A stretch of 64,000 bases of DNA from JBBQZU01 sp038207425 (GTDB lineage Bacteria; Bacteroidota; Bacteroidia; Flavobacteriales_D; Cryomorphaceae), in contig JBBQZU010000007.1 in the NCBI GenBank assembly GCA_038207425.1, forward strand, positions 75,190 to 139,189. Reading direction: 5' to 3'. The translations under genes were made by a program, and so were the position numbers. Shown here piece after piece: positions 41,956 through 50,300 of this stretch. The first letter of the stretch is position 1. Every line of letters begins with the position of its first letter. Under the pieces are notes generated by a model. It was given only the letters and a program-made list of their open reading frames with translations. It ran no database searches and was not told the origin of the DNA.

Positions 41956-43794
41956 ATGAAGGCGGAAATTATCGAAAAACTTCAGGCGTTGATAGCCAAT
42001 GACGATGTAACGGCAATACAAAAAGAATTTGGTGCCCTTTCATCACAGTACCGAAATCTTGCAAAAACCACTTCTGTTCAGGAAGACCATGAAGGAGAAA
42101 CCGCAGAAGGAGACCCGCATCATGAAGACGATTCTCATAATGACGAAGCTCCCGACATGGTCGGTGAAGGTTCAGATGATCCAATTTCTCAACCTGCTGC
42201 TGGCCCAGATTCCGCTTCTGAAGATATAAGCACAGCCCTGGAAACTACTGAAGCTGCTACAGCGCCAGTTGCTAATGAGCTTTCAGAGCACGATAAAATA
42301 TTCGCTGAAATTTCTGCCATATTTCGCGATAAGCTGAGCATATTCCGCGAACAGAAGAAACGCATAGAAGAAGAAACAATAGCTACTGCGAAGGACCTTC
42401 TGGAAGAAATTCAAAAACTCGTTTCGACGGAAGAGAATATAGGTAAGGCTTTTGCCGGATTCAATGCCATACAGGAGAAGTGGAAATCGCTACCGAAAGT
42501 AAGCAATGACGCGTACCGCGAGCTTAACCACGATTATAATAAATTCGTAGAACGTTTCTTTTACAATATCAATATTTACAAAGAGCTTAAGGATCTGGAC
42601 CTAAAGCACAACCTTGAGCAAAAATTAATGGTTCTCGAGGACCAGAAAAAACTCGTTGAAGAAAATGATATCCGGCTGCTGGAAGTTGGAGTGCGCTTAA
42701 ATCAGGACAGATGGAATGAAATTGGACCGACTTTCAAAGAAGAATGGGCAAAAATAAAGGACGAGTTTTGGGATATTACCAAGGGTATTTACAAGAAAAT
42801 TCACGACTTCTATCAGGTAAGGCGTGAAGAATTGGACGCCAACATAATCAAAAAACAGGAACTGCTGCGGAAGGCAGACCAGCTCTCAAAACTTCAGCTT
42901 AAGAATACCAAAAAGTGGAACGAAAAAACCGATGAAATCATAGCTATTCAAAACGAGTGGAAGATGATAGGCCCAATGCCGCGCGAGAAAGGAAAAGAAA
43001 TTGCCAAAGCTTTTCGCCACGTATGCGATGAATTTTTCAAGCACAAAAAAGCACATTTTGCAGAGATAAAAAAAGTGCACGATGCCAATAAAGAAGCGAA
43101 AATGAATTTGCTTAATGATGCAAATGCATCAAAAGAATCAACTGATTGGAATCAGGCAGCTTCGAAATTTAAGTCGCTTCAGAGCCAGTGGAAAAATATT
43201 GGAGCTGCGCACCCGCGTGATGAAAATCGCTTGTGGAGAGAGTTCAGAGCATCCTGTGATCATTTCTTTGAATCGAGAAAAACTTTTATTGGCGGCGAAT
43301 CAGATAGACAGACAGAGAATCTGGAACTTCGCAAAAAGGTCATCGAAGATCTAAATGCTTTCAAAACAGATGGCAACCGCGAAGAAGCCATCAACGCACT
43401 GAAAGAATTCAGCGAATCGTGGCGAAAAATAGGGCACGTTCCAATGGCCGATAAAGATGCTATTTATAACACCTTCAAAGCCGCACTCGACGAGAAATAC
43501 AGTGAACTGAAGCTTGACAGGCAGACCAGAGATAAACTGAAACTTGCCGATAAAGTAGTTACACTCAAAGAAAATCAGGGTGGCGATAGGTTAATCAGAA
43601 AGGAGCGCGACCATATTCGCCATAAAATTTCGAGACGTGAAGCTGATATTGTGCTCTATGAAAACAACATTGGTTTCTTTGCGAAAAGCAAAGGAGCTGA
43701 TAAACTAAAAGAAGAAGTAATGCGCAAAATCGATAAGGCAAAAGAAGAAATTAACGCTTTATATGAGCAACTCGAGGTATTTGACAATGCCTGA
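41956..43794 (+). CDS. DUF349 repeat protein
   Basis: The 612-residue protein has an acidic N-terminal part (45-110). It then has about five helical DUF349 repeats, each with a pattern of W-K and P (FNAIQEKWKSLPKVSNDAY, IQNEWKMIGPMPREKGKEI, FKSLQSQWKNIGAAHPRDE, FSESWRKIGHVPMADKDAI). The C-terminus is a coiled coil. Bacteroidota have one or two such proteins per genome. Their role is not proven; links to translation or nucleic acids have been suggested. The stop overlaps the next start. Confidence 0.9.
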   Translation: MKAEIIEKLQALIANDDVTAIQKEFGALSSQYRNLAKTTSVQEDHEGETAEGDPHHEDDSHNDEAPDMVGEGSDDPISQPAAGPDSASEDISTALETTEAATAPVANELSEHDKIFAEISAIFRDKLSIFREQKKRIEEETIATAKDLLEEIQKLVSTEENIGKAFAGFNAIQEKWKSLPKVSNDAYRELNHDYNKFVERFFYNINIYKELKDLDLKHNLEQKLMVLEDQKKLVEENDIRLLEVGVRLNQDRWNEIGPTFKEEWAKIKDEFWDITKGIYKKIHDFYQVRREELDANIIKKQELLRKADQLSKLQLKNTKKWNEKTDEIIAIQNEWKMIGPMPREKGKEIAKAFRHVCDEFFKHKKAHFAEIKKVHDANKEAKMNLLNDANASKESTDWNQAASKFKSLQSQWKNIGAAHPRDENRLWREFRASCDHFFESRKTFIGGESDRQTENLELRKKVIEDLNAFKTDGNREEAINALKEFSESWRKIGHVPMADKDAIYNTFKAALDEKYSELKLDRQTRDKLKLADKVVTLKENQGGDRLIRKERDHIRHKISRREADIVLYENNIGFFAKSKGADKLKEEVMRKIDKAKEEINALYEQLEVFDNA

Positions 43795-44062
43795 AAGGTT
43801 TGCCTCCATCTTAATAGCAATTGTGTTTTGGAGTTGTAATACAGCCCAAAATGAAAAGCCCGCGAGGGAATTGGTGTTTGAAGGAATGTCGAAAAAAGAA
43901 CTTAGAATTGTTTTAGGAGAACCCTTGGAAATTGATAGTAGCGGGGTAATATATGATGTATTGAAGAATAAGAAAATAAAAATAGATCGCTGGAAATATG
44001 ATCAACGCACTGTGGTACTGATAAACGACACAGTGAGCTCTGCCAACGAGAATATTAATTGA
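43787..44062 (+). CDS. Small lipoprotein, BamE-like fold
   Basis: The 91-residue product has a lipoprotein signal with Cys17 (IVFWSCNTA). The mature part, with VFEGMSKKELRIVLGEP, then a W-K-Y strand and RTVVLINDTV, looks like the BamE/SmpA domain (helix, Gly-Pro turn, three strands). It may bind an outer-membrane or envelope partner. The ATG at 43787 lies inside the last codons of the DUF349 gene (ATGCCTGA), so they are coupled. It is convergent with the next gene and overlaps its stop by eight bases. Confidence 0.65.
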   Translation: MPERFASILIAIVFWSCNTAQNEKPARELVFEGMSKKELRIVLGEPLEIDSSGVIYDVLKNKKIKIDRWKYDQRTVVLINDTVSSANENIN

Positions 44063-44300
44063 GGTGTAGCAGGTTTATGCTGTCAAGATACCCTTCACTC
44101 TCAAAAATATTATCCAAAGCTCTTACATACTGAACTTTACGATCAAAGCGATAGCTCACTTCCACGTAGAAACTAAACAAATCGTAGATCATAATCTTAG
44201 CACCTTCTTTGGTAGTTCGCTGATCAAGATACTTGCCATACTTCGTAAGCATCGAAGCCTTTCCATCAAAAGTGAGCTGGTTAAACTCTCCTATTTTCAT
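44055..44300 (-). CDS. Small protein of unknown function
   Basis: This 81-residue protein starts at ATG 44300 (an in-frame TTG at 44318 is a weaker choice). It is made of mixed helices and strands with many aromatic residues (YDLFSFYVEVSYRFDRKVQY) and has no signal peptide or membrane helix. I do not recognise a family. It stands alone and is convergent with the BamE-like gene. The 161 bases upstream (44301-44461) contain only AT-rich sequence with short direct repeats AAACTGAAT. Confidence 0.6.
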   Translation of the reverse strand: MKIGEFNQLTFDGKASMLTKYGKYLDQRTTKEGAKIMIYDLFSFYVEVSYRFDRKVQYVRALDNIFESEGYLDSINLLHLN

Positions 44301-44461
44301 AACGATGAATTTACCCAAAGGTACGATCTTCGTCAGGCTAAATCAATAGTTAATCGATGTTTTATTTGATTTCGCCTGAAATTTTAACAGGTCAGAATTG
44401 CTAACTCTCATAAACTGAATAAACTGAATCGAAATTTCAACCAGAAAAAAACTGTGTTGAA

Positions 44462-45139
44462 TCAGAAACCCTGCTCCATATAATGGCTGTAGCGACTTTC
44501 ATTAAACATGAATAATCTCGGCTTGCGGCCCGGATTCACTCTCTCTTCGTGACCTTTGGCGATAAGAATATTCAGCTTGTTTACCTTCTTACGGAAGTTG
44601 CGTTTGTCAAGCTGACTGCCAAGAATCTCTTCGTACAGGCTTTGGAGGTCAGTAAGCGTAAATTCTTTTGGCAAAAGCTTAAACCCGATGGGGCGGTTTA
44701 TCAATCTCCGCCTAAGACGCTGCATTGCGAGGTCAATAATTTCATTGTGGTCATAGCCCAGCTCAGGTACTTCACTCACCGGAATCCACTTGGTTTCCTT
44801 GTCCTGTCTATGGCCTTTTACATCAGTTTTAATGTTCACCAGACTATAAAACGCCACGTCAATGACCCTCCCCAATGGATGCCTGTATAATTTGCCAAAA
44901 GCATTCAACTGTTCGAGATAAACTTCTTTGTTGCCCATTGCTTCCTGCAATATTGACTCTGTAGCATGCTCAAGGCTCTCATCGTTGCTGATCAGTTTTC
45001 CCGGTAGCGACCATGCGCCTGCGTATGGATCGCGTGTAATTTTTTGAATAAAAACCTTCAGTTTCCCATTCTCAAAGCCGTAAATGACGCATGTAACCGA
45101 AACACCCAGGGTAAAAAAGCTCTTGATCGAATGGTCCAT
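44462..45139 (-). CDS. NrtR-type transcriptional regulator with degenerate Nudix domain
   Basis: The 225-residue protein has an N-terminal Nudix fold (about 10-140) and a C-terminal winged helix (about 150-215, TLTDLQSLYEEILGSQLDKR). The Nudix box reads GKLISNDESLEHATESILQEAMG and lacks the Arg and Glu residues needed for hydrolysis. That is usual for NrtR/AraR-type repressors, which bind a nucleotide-sugar ligand. In Bacteroidota such regulators control NAD or sugar genes. No target genes lie next to it. Confidence 0.85.
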   Translation of the reverse strand: MDHSIKSFFTLGVSVTCVIYGFENGKLKVFIQKITRDPYAGAWSLPGKLISNDESLEHATESILQEAMGNKEVYLEQLNAFGKLYRHPLGRVIDVAFYSLVNIKTDVKGHRQDKETKWIPVSEVPELGYDHNEIIDLAMQRLRRRLINRPIGFKLLPKEFTLTDLQSLYEEILGSQLDKRNFRKKVNKLNILIAKGHEERVNPGRKPRLFMFNESRYSHYMEQGF

Positions 45140-45172
45140 GTGAATAGCTGATTTATCGATAAAATGAATAAT

Positions 45173-45976
45173 TTAAGGATTGTAGTACTTTAATGCTTCT
45201 GGCATATAGGCTTCCAGATCATCAACTCTGCGGTCGTCCTTGGGGTGCGTGCTAAGAAACTCCGGTTGGCTTCCACCGCCACCTGAAGCCATTCGCACCC
45301 AAAACTTTGGTGCTTCGCGCGGGTCGTAGCCGGCCATAGCCATAAATACAAGGCCCATTTTATCGGCTTCCGTTTCATGCGATCTGGAGAATGCAAGCGT
45401 ACCGAGTGAAGAACCCAAACCAAATGATTGCATCAGCAATGCTTTCGACAACTCTGGCTGCTGGTTTGTTAATGCATTGAGCGTCATGCCTGCGCCCTGA
45501 ACCAGTAGACCCTGACTCATACGCTCGTTTCCATGCTTCGCAACGGCATGCGCAACTTCATGCCCCATCACTACTGCAATACCTGTTTCGTCTTCACAGA
45601 TTGGCAATATTCCTGTGTAGAATACCACTCTCCCGCCGGGCATGCACCAGGCATTTACTGCAGCATCCTCAACTGTGTTAAAAGACCAATCGAATGATTC
45701 TATATTCTTCGACATTCCGTTATCATTCATGTATTGTTCCACTGCTTTTGAAATCCTGGCTCCTACTTTGGCCACTTGCTTGGCTCGTACATCGCTAGCC
45801 GGCAATGGGTCATTTTGGGCAAGGAAATCCTGGTAGGCTGTTGCGCTCATAGCGCTCATCTCAGACTCAGGAACCAAATTCATCTGTCGTCTGCCGGTAA
45901 TGGGCACTTTAGAGCATTCGCTAAACAATAAAACACACGTTAGCGCAATGGCAATTTTCGCAGGCTGGAAATTCAT
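45173..45976 (-). CDS. M48 family metalloprotease lipoprotein (LoiP/BepA-like)
   Basis: The 267-residue product has a lipoprotein signal with Cys21 (LLFSECS) and the zinc motif HEVAH at 139-143. The third ligand is Glu in SRSHETEADKMG. The FDWSFNTVEDAAVNAWCMPG region and the late THPKDDRR are typical of this group. LoiP and BepA work in the periplasm on misfolded or unassembled outer-membrane proteins. It probably belongs with general envelope quality control. Confidence 0.93.
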   Translation of the reverse strand: MNFQPAKIAIALTCVLLFSECSKVPITGRRQMNLVPESEMSAMSATAYQDFLAQNDPLPASDVRAKQVAKVGARISKAVEQYMNDNGMSKNIESFDWSFNTVEDAAVNAWCMPGGRVVFYTGILPICEDETGIAVVMGHEVAHAVAKHGNERMSQGLLVQGAGMTLNALTNQQPELSKALLMQSFGLGSSLGTLAFSRSHETEADKMGLVFMAMAGYDPREAPKFWVRMASGGGGSQPEFLSTHPKDDRRVDDLEAYMPEALKYYNP

Positions 45977-46009
45977 TGAGGATGGATTAAGAGTTTGGTA
46001 TGATTCGAA

Positions 46010-46291
46010 TCAGGAAATTTCGGCTGAGAGGCCACGGTCAAGAAGCGCTGTGCAGATAGGGCGGAGCTTCTCAAATTCACCTTTCTTTACAGAGCATTTG
46101 CCATTGAAGTGTACAATATGAGCGCATTGCTCAGCCTGTATCACAGTGTGCTTGCATACTTTGACCAAAGTATCTATTACAAAATCAAAGGTGTTGAAAT
46201 CGTCGTTGTGAAGAATAATTTCTTTGATGTCCTTGAGCTTTTCAATTGCTTCAATATCAAGTTCTTCTTCAATTTCAATATCGGTCCACAT
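46010..46291 (-). CDS. clpS: ATP-dependent Clp protease adaptor ClpS
   Basis: The 93-residue protein has the ClpS core. It includes LHNDDFNTFDFVIDTLVKV, which carries the N-degron pocket residues, then AEQCAHIVHFNGKCSVKKGE. ClpS delivers proteins with destabilising N-terminal residues to ClpAP. The acidic N-terminal extension is normal for this phylum. Confidence 0.93.
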   Translation of the reverse strand: MWTDIEIEEELDIEAIEKLKDIKEIILHNDDFNTFDFVIDTLVKVCKHTVIQAEQCAHIVHFNGKCSVKKGEFEKLRPICTALLDRGLSAEIS

Positions 46292-46350
46292 AGCTTGGTG
46301 ATTTGCAGCTTCAAAATTAGCAAAACCAAGCTATTATCGAGAAAGAATTT

Positions 46351-47358
46351 TTATCTGATTGCTTTGCCGTTCACCCAGCGGGCTAGGTAAGCTTCTCTAA
46401 GTCCGACTTTGATTGCCTTTTGAAGATATTCTTCAGCCGATTGCTTATCAGCAAATTCAGCAGAAATGAAAATAGAAATCTCATTTGATTCCGAGATACT
46501 CCTGATATTAAGTTCAGGCCTTTCGAGAATGGTATTGGCAAACTCCTGAGGAACATCGCCTGAAAAAACGCCCAATACTACTACATATACTTGTACAGGT
46601 TTTTGAGCTTTAAGAGCAAGTATGACATCACCCTGTTCCTTAAGCAGTGCATTTGCTTCATTTGGTGAAATTCGGCGACCATTGTAGTAAGCTGTAACGA
46701 AGGCGTCTGTTACTCCTAAACTTTGCGCAGCTTGCTTTCTCAATGAAGCATCACCAACAGAATTGAATCTGCCGGTGGTGTACCTTATCGTTTTTTGAGC
46801 TGTGAGTTCTGTATTAAGTTCTGTAAGGTTGTATAGCTTGTCCAATGCAACGGGCTTGGAATATACTCCCACCTGCACAGTATAGAAAAGTCCGGCGATA
46901 ACTTCAACGGGTGCCGCAGCAGCGGCATTTGGATCGTTATAATACTCCACATTTTCGGGAAGGGCAGCAGCAGAAACTGCTGGTTTCTTGTCCACTGAAG
47001 TATTTTCTGGTTTGGAAGCCTTCAGAGTGCTTGGTACAACCGGTGGTTGTTTCATTGCTGTTATTGGTGCTGCTGACGGTCGTGTTTCAGCCTGTGGCAA
47101 GCGGTTCACTATAGCTCTGGCTTCTTCTGCCGAAAGGCGCTCTCCATCGAGATAGGCTATCACAAATGCATCCTTATACCCAAGTTGCCTTATGGCATCT
47201 TTTGCCGCCACTGCGTCGCGGTAAATGGTAAAAATTCCAGCCCTGTATCTTGTAATGCCATTGTCCAATCGCTGACCCATTACCGGTGCAAAGGCCTTAA
47301 ACATATCCTGTGGAATAGGATTTCTGAAAGCACCAACCTGCACTTGGAAAATAAGTCC
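46351..47358 (-). repeat. Three SPOR-like modules at the end of the giant protein
   Basis: The units start at about 47358, 46893 and 46593 (minus strand). Matching segments are FQVQVGAFRNP, YTVQVGVYSKP and YVVVLGVFSGD at the start and KDAFVIAYLDGERLS, TDAFVTAYYNGRRIS and REAYLARWVNGKAI at the end. SPOR domains bind peptidoglycan strands stripped of stem peptides. Confidence 0.8.
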
Positions 47359-50300
47359 GGACGGCATAGGCGGATTCATTGGTATTGGCTTTGCCTTGCT
47401 GTAAATCGATGTTTCCGTTGACACAAACATGTTCTCCTTTACATCGCTGAAATTGTTCTTTTCTGCAATAATATCGATCATACCTAGCCAATAGGTTGCT
47501 ATAGGCTTATCATCATCTTCATCAGGAGTTTTACCCCCCGATGTTCCTGTTTTGCTTGCTGCCTTTCCTTCAGTATTTTGATTTCCCGGAGTAGAAACTG
47601 TTGATGACGCAGCATTATTTTTAGCAGGTATTGCTTGATTGCTGGCTAGGTCTGCGGTAATAATTTTGTATGGTTCGCCTTTAAGTACCTTGTCGAGATC
47701 GGATATTTCTACAGCTTTGAGCGAACTTACAGCCGCTGCTATATTCTGTTGCTGGGCAGTGCGCAATGAACGTGCTTCTTCTGCCCCCGTAGCTGCAATT
47801 GATGCTTTTTTATACAACACTTCCGCTTCGGCAGCTATTCGCGACGATTGCTCCAATAGCATTTTCTTATCATCTTGATTTTCTGCAGCAGCAACGGCTT
47901 CATTTAGTCTCTTTGCTTCTTCAAAGCGCTCATTGGCTCCAGTGGTATATATTAAAGCCTGGTCAGCAAGGGAATATTCAATACTCTTCAAACTATCTGT
48001 TTTAATTTTCGCCGACAAGTATTGTACAAATGCCGGATTTTTCTGCAGCGTTGTCATGGTGGTTTCATCCGCCCGGGCTGCTTGTTTTATCAGTTTCGCG
48101 TCAGCTTCAGCAGTAGATGGCAAGCCGATAGAAAGATCAAAGTTCAAAGCCTCGTCTGAAGCCTTCAATGTGCGAATTTCAGTTTCAGGAATTAAGGCTG
48201 CATATTTTGCAACCACGGGTGTAGTATACGTTTTATTTGGCAACGCTACGTGGTTTGTTGGGTTGCTCTCAAAGGCTGCTGATGCATCATTTGCTTTTGC
48301 CAAACCGGCCACTTCTTCAGCGGCGCGCATATCAATTTTTTGCGAAAGCTCAGTAACCTGAGAGTTTACTGCTGCGAGTTGCGAAACTACCATGATTTCA
48401 CCTCTTAGCAGAGCATTCTGATCAGCCGGCGACATTACCGAAAGCTCCTTTGATCGTGATGAAATAGATTCGAGACTTTTTGAAAGTTCACTCCATTGAA
48501 TCTTTAAGTCATTCAGCCTGGCCACTTCTATATCAGTGAGAACCGATTCAGATTCCACCTTGGAGATAAGCTGCGTGTTCGAATTGGTATAAAATGCTAT
48601 TTCAGCCTCATTCGACTTGCTGATCTCTTGCTTCACTTCATTTTGAATTTCAGCAATATCAGTCGCAGAAGTGATAAAATCGTCATACAACTGCGCTTTA
48701 AGAACTGGATCTGTTTCTGAACCATAGCTGATCAAAATCTTCTCGGACTTGGCGCGTTCTGATGCCAGCAGTTTCATTTGCTCATCCAAATCATTTGCGC
48801 GTATGCTTGCATTCAGCGATTTGTACGCCATACTCCCCAACTCCATGGTTTCGGCAGTATTTACAAGTAGTGCCTCAACTTCCAATTCTTTTGTTTCGGC
48901 CTTAGCTGATAGATTTTGGGCTATTGGTTCTTTCGCAGGTTCATCAATAATTGCGACCGTTGTTGCGATATTTCCGGCTTCAATAGTGAGTCGGTCCGCT
49001 TCTTGCAGCTTATCAGCCGAAAGTGCCGACAATTCCTGAATTGCGAGTTGAATCTGATCTTGTTCGTATGGCGTTGTCGACCTGTCGAGCATCACCGCAA
49101 GGGCGCCGATGCGGGTTTCTATGCTTTCGGCCTGCTGCCTGCTCATTTCTGCCAGCGCTATTCTTTCATCATAAGGTGCTATGCCGGAGCCCTGTATTAT
49201 CCTTTGGCTCTCGGCAAATGATGTTTTGAATGCTGCAACTTCTACAGCAGCTAACGGCAAATTTTTCGCAGAAGCAACAACCACCTTCGCCGGCTTTTCC
49301 CCTTTAACTTCTGTTTTCTCAGGTTCAGCTTTAGCGGTTAGGGTAAGTTCTTCGAGCATTTTCTTATCAGCCGAAATTTCATCTACAAGCGATGAGCGCT
49401 CCGAAAGCAACTCTTCGTATCTGAGTTTGAGTGCCGTCGAATTTTCATTGCCCGGAGCCTTGGCAGCAGCAGCATAAATCGAAATTTCAGACTGCAATGC
49501 GGATATCAGTGATGTATTGGCAGCAATGCGTCGCTCAAGTTGTTGCTCCGGTTTTGTGCTGGCTTTCGCCGAAAGGCGATCCTCATAACCCGGCATAATT
49601 AAATCGCGGCTAAACGGCTCAGCCAGTGATTGCGCCATTTCAGGACTTATTGAAACTTTTTCAATATTATTGGTAAGTATTGTCGAAGATTCATCTTTGG
49701 TTTCAGGTTGAGCAGCAACATTGGCGGCTTTTTCGTTCTCAGAAACGGTTGTTGTAGCAAGCATAGCAGCGTACTCCTTGCCCTCCTTGCTCCGTGGATT
49801 GTAAGCCAATCGGCCTTCTAAAATCTGCCTGTCCTGCTGCAGCTCGAGTGTTTTTATTCTGCGCAGTTCTAGAATATCATCGGCGGTATAGCCTGCCGGA
49901 ATTATACCTTTTTCGGCTTCACTCAGCGCCACAATCAATTGCTCATTGAGCGCAATTCTCTTTTCGCTAATTTCCGGTGCACTTAACCCAGACAATTCAG
50001 CCGTAGCGAGTGATTGATGATATTCTGGAGCGCTATTAGAAATAATTTTAAGGTACTTCTGATCGGTAGAAACACGCTCAATTCTCGACTCTAACCGCGC
50101 AGCCGTAGAAGCGTCAAGCTGATTCACATCAGCTTCAGAGCCGGCAAGTATTATTTTTTCATTTTCACTCAAAGGAACGTTCGCAATGCTTTCGCTGCTC
50201 AAAGCTGAAATGCTGGTTTCGAGCATGCTTATCTCGTTAAGCTTTTCAGCTTTTAATTTTTCAAATGATTCGAGTTGCTTTGCCTTTTCCGTTGCGATTA

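Noticed and set aside
44390..44440. Short direct repeats AAACTGAAT in an AT-rich gap
   Set aside because: Only two copies of nine bases; too short for a CRISPR or a supported regulatory claim.
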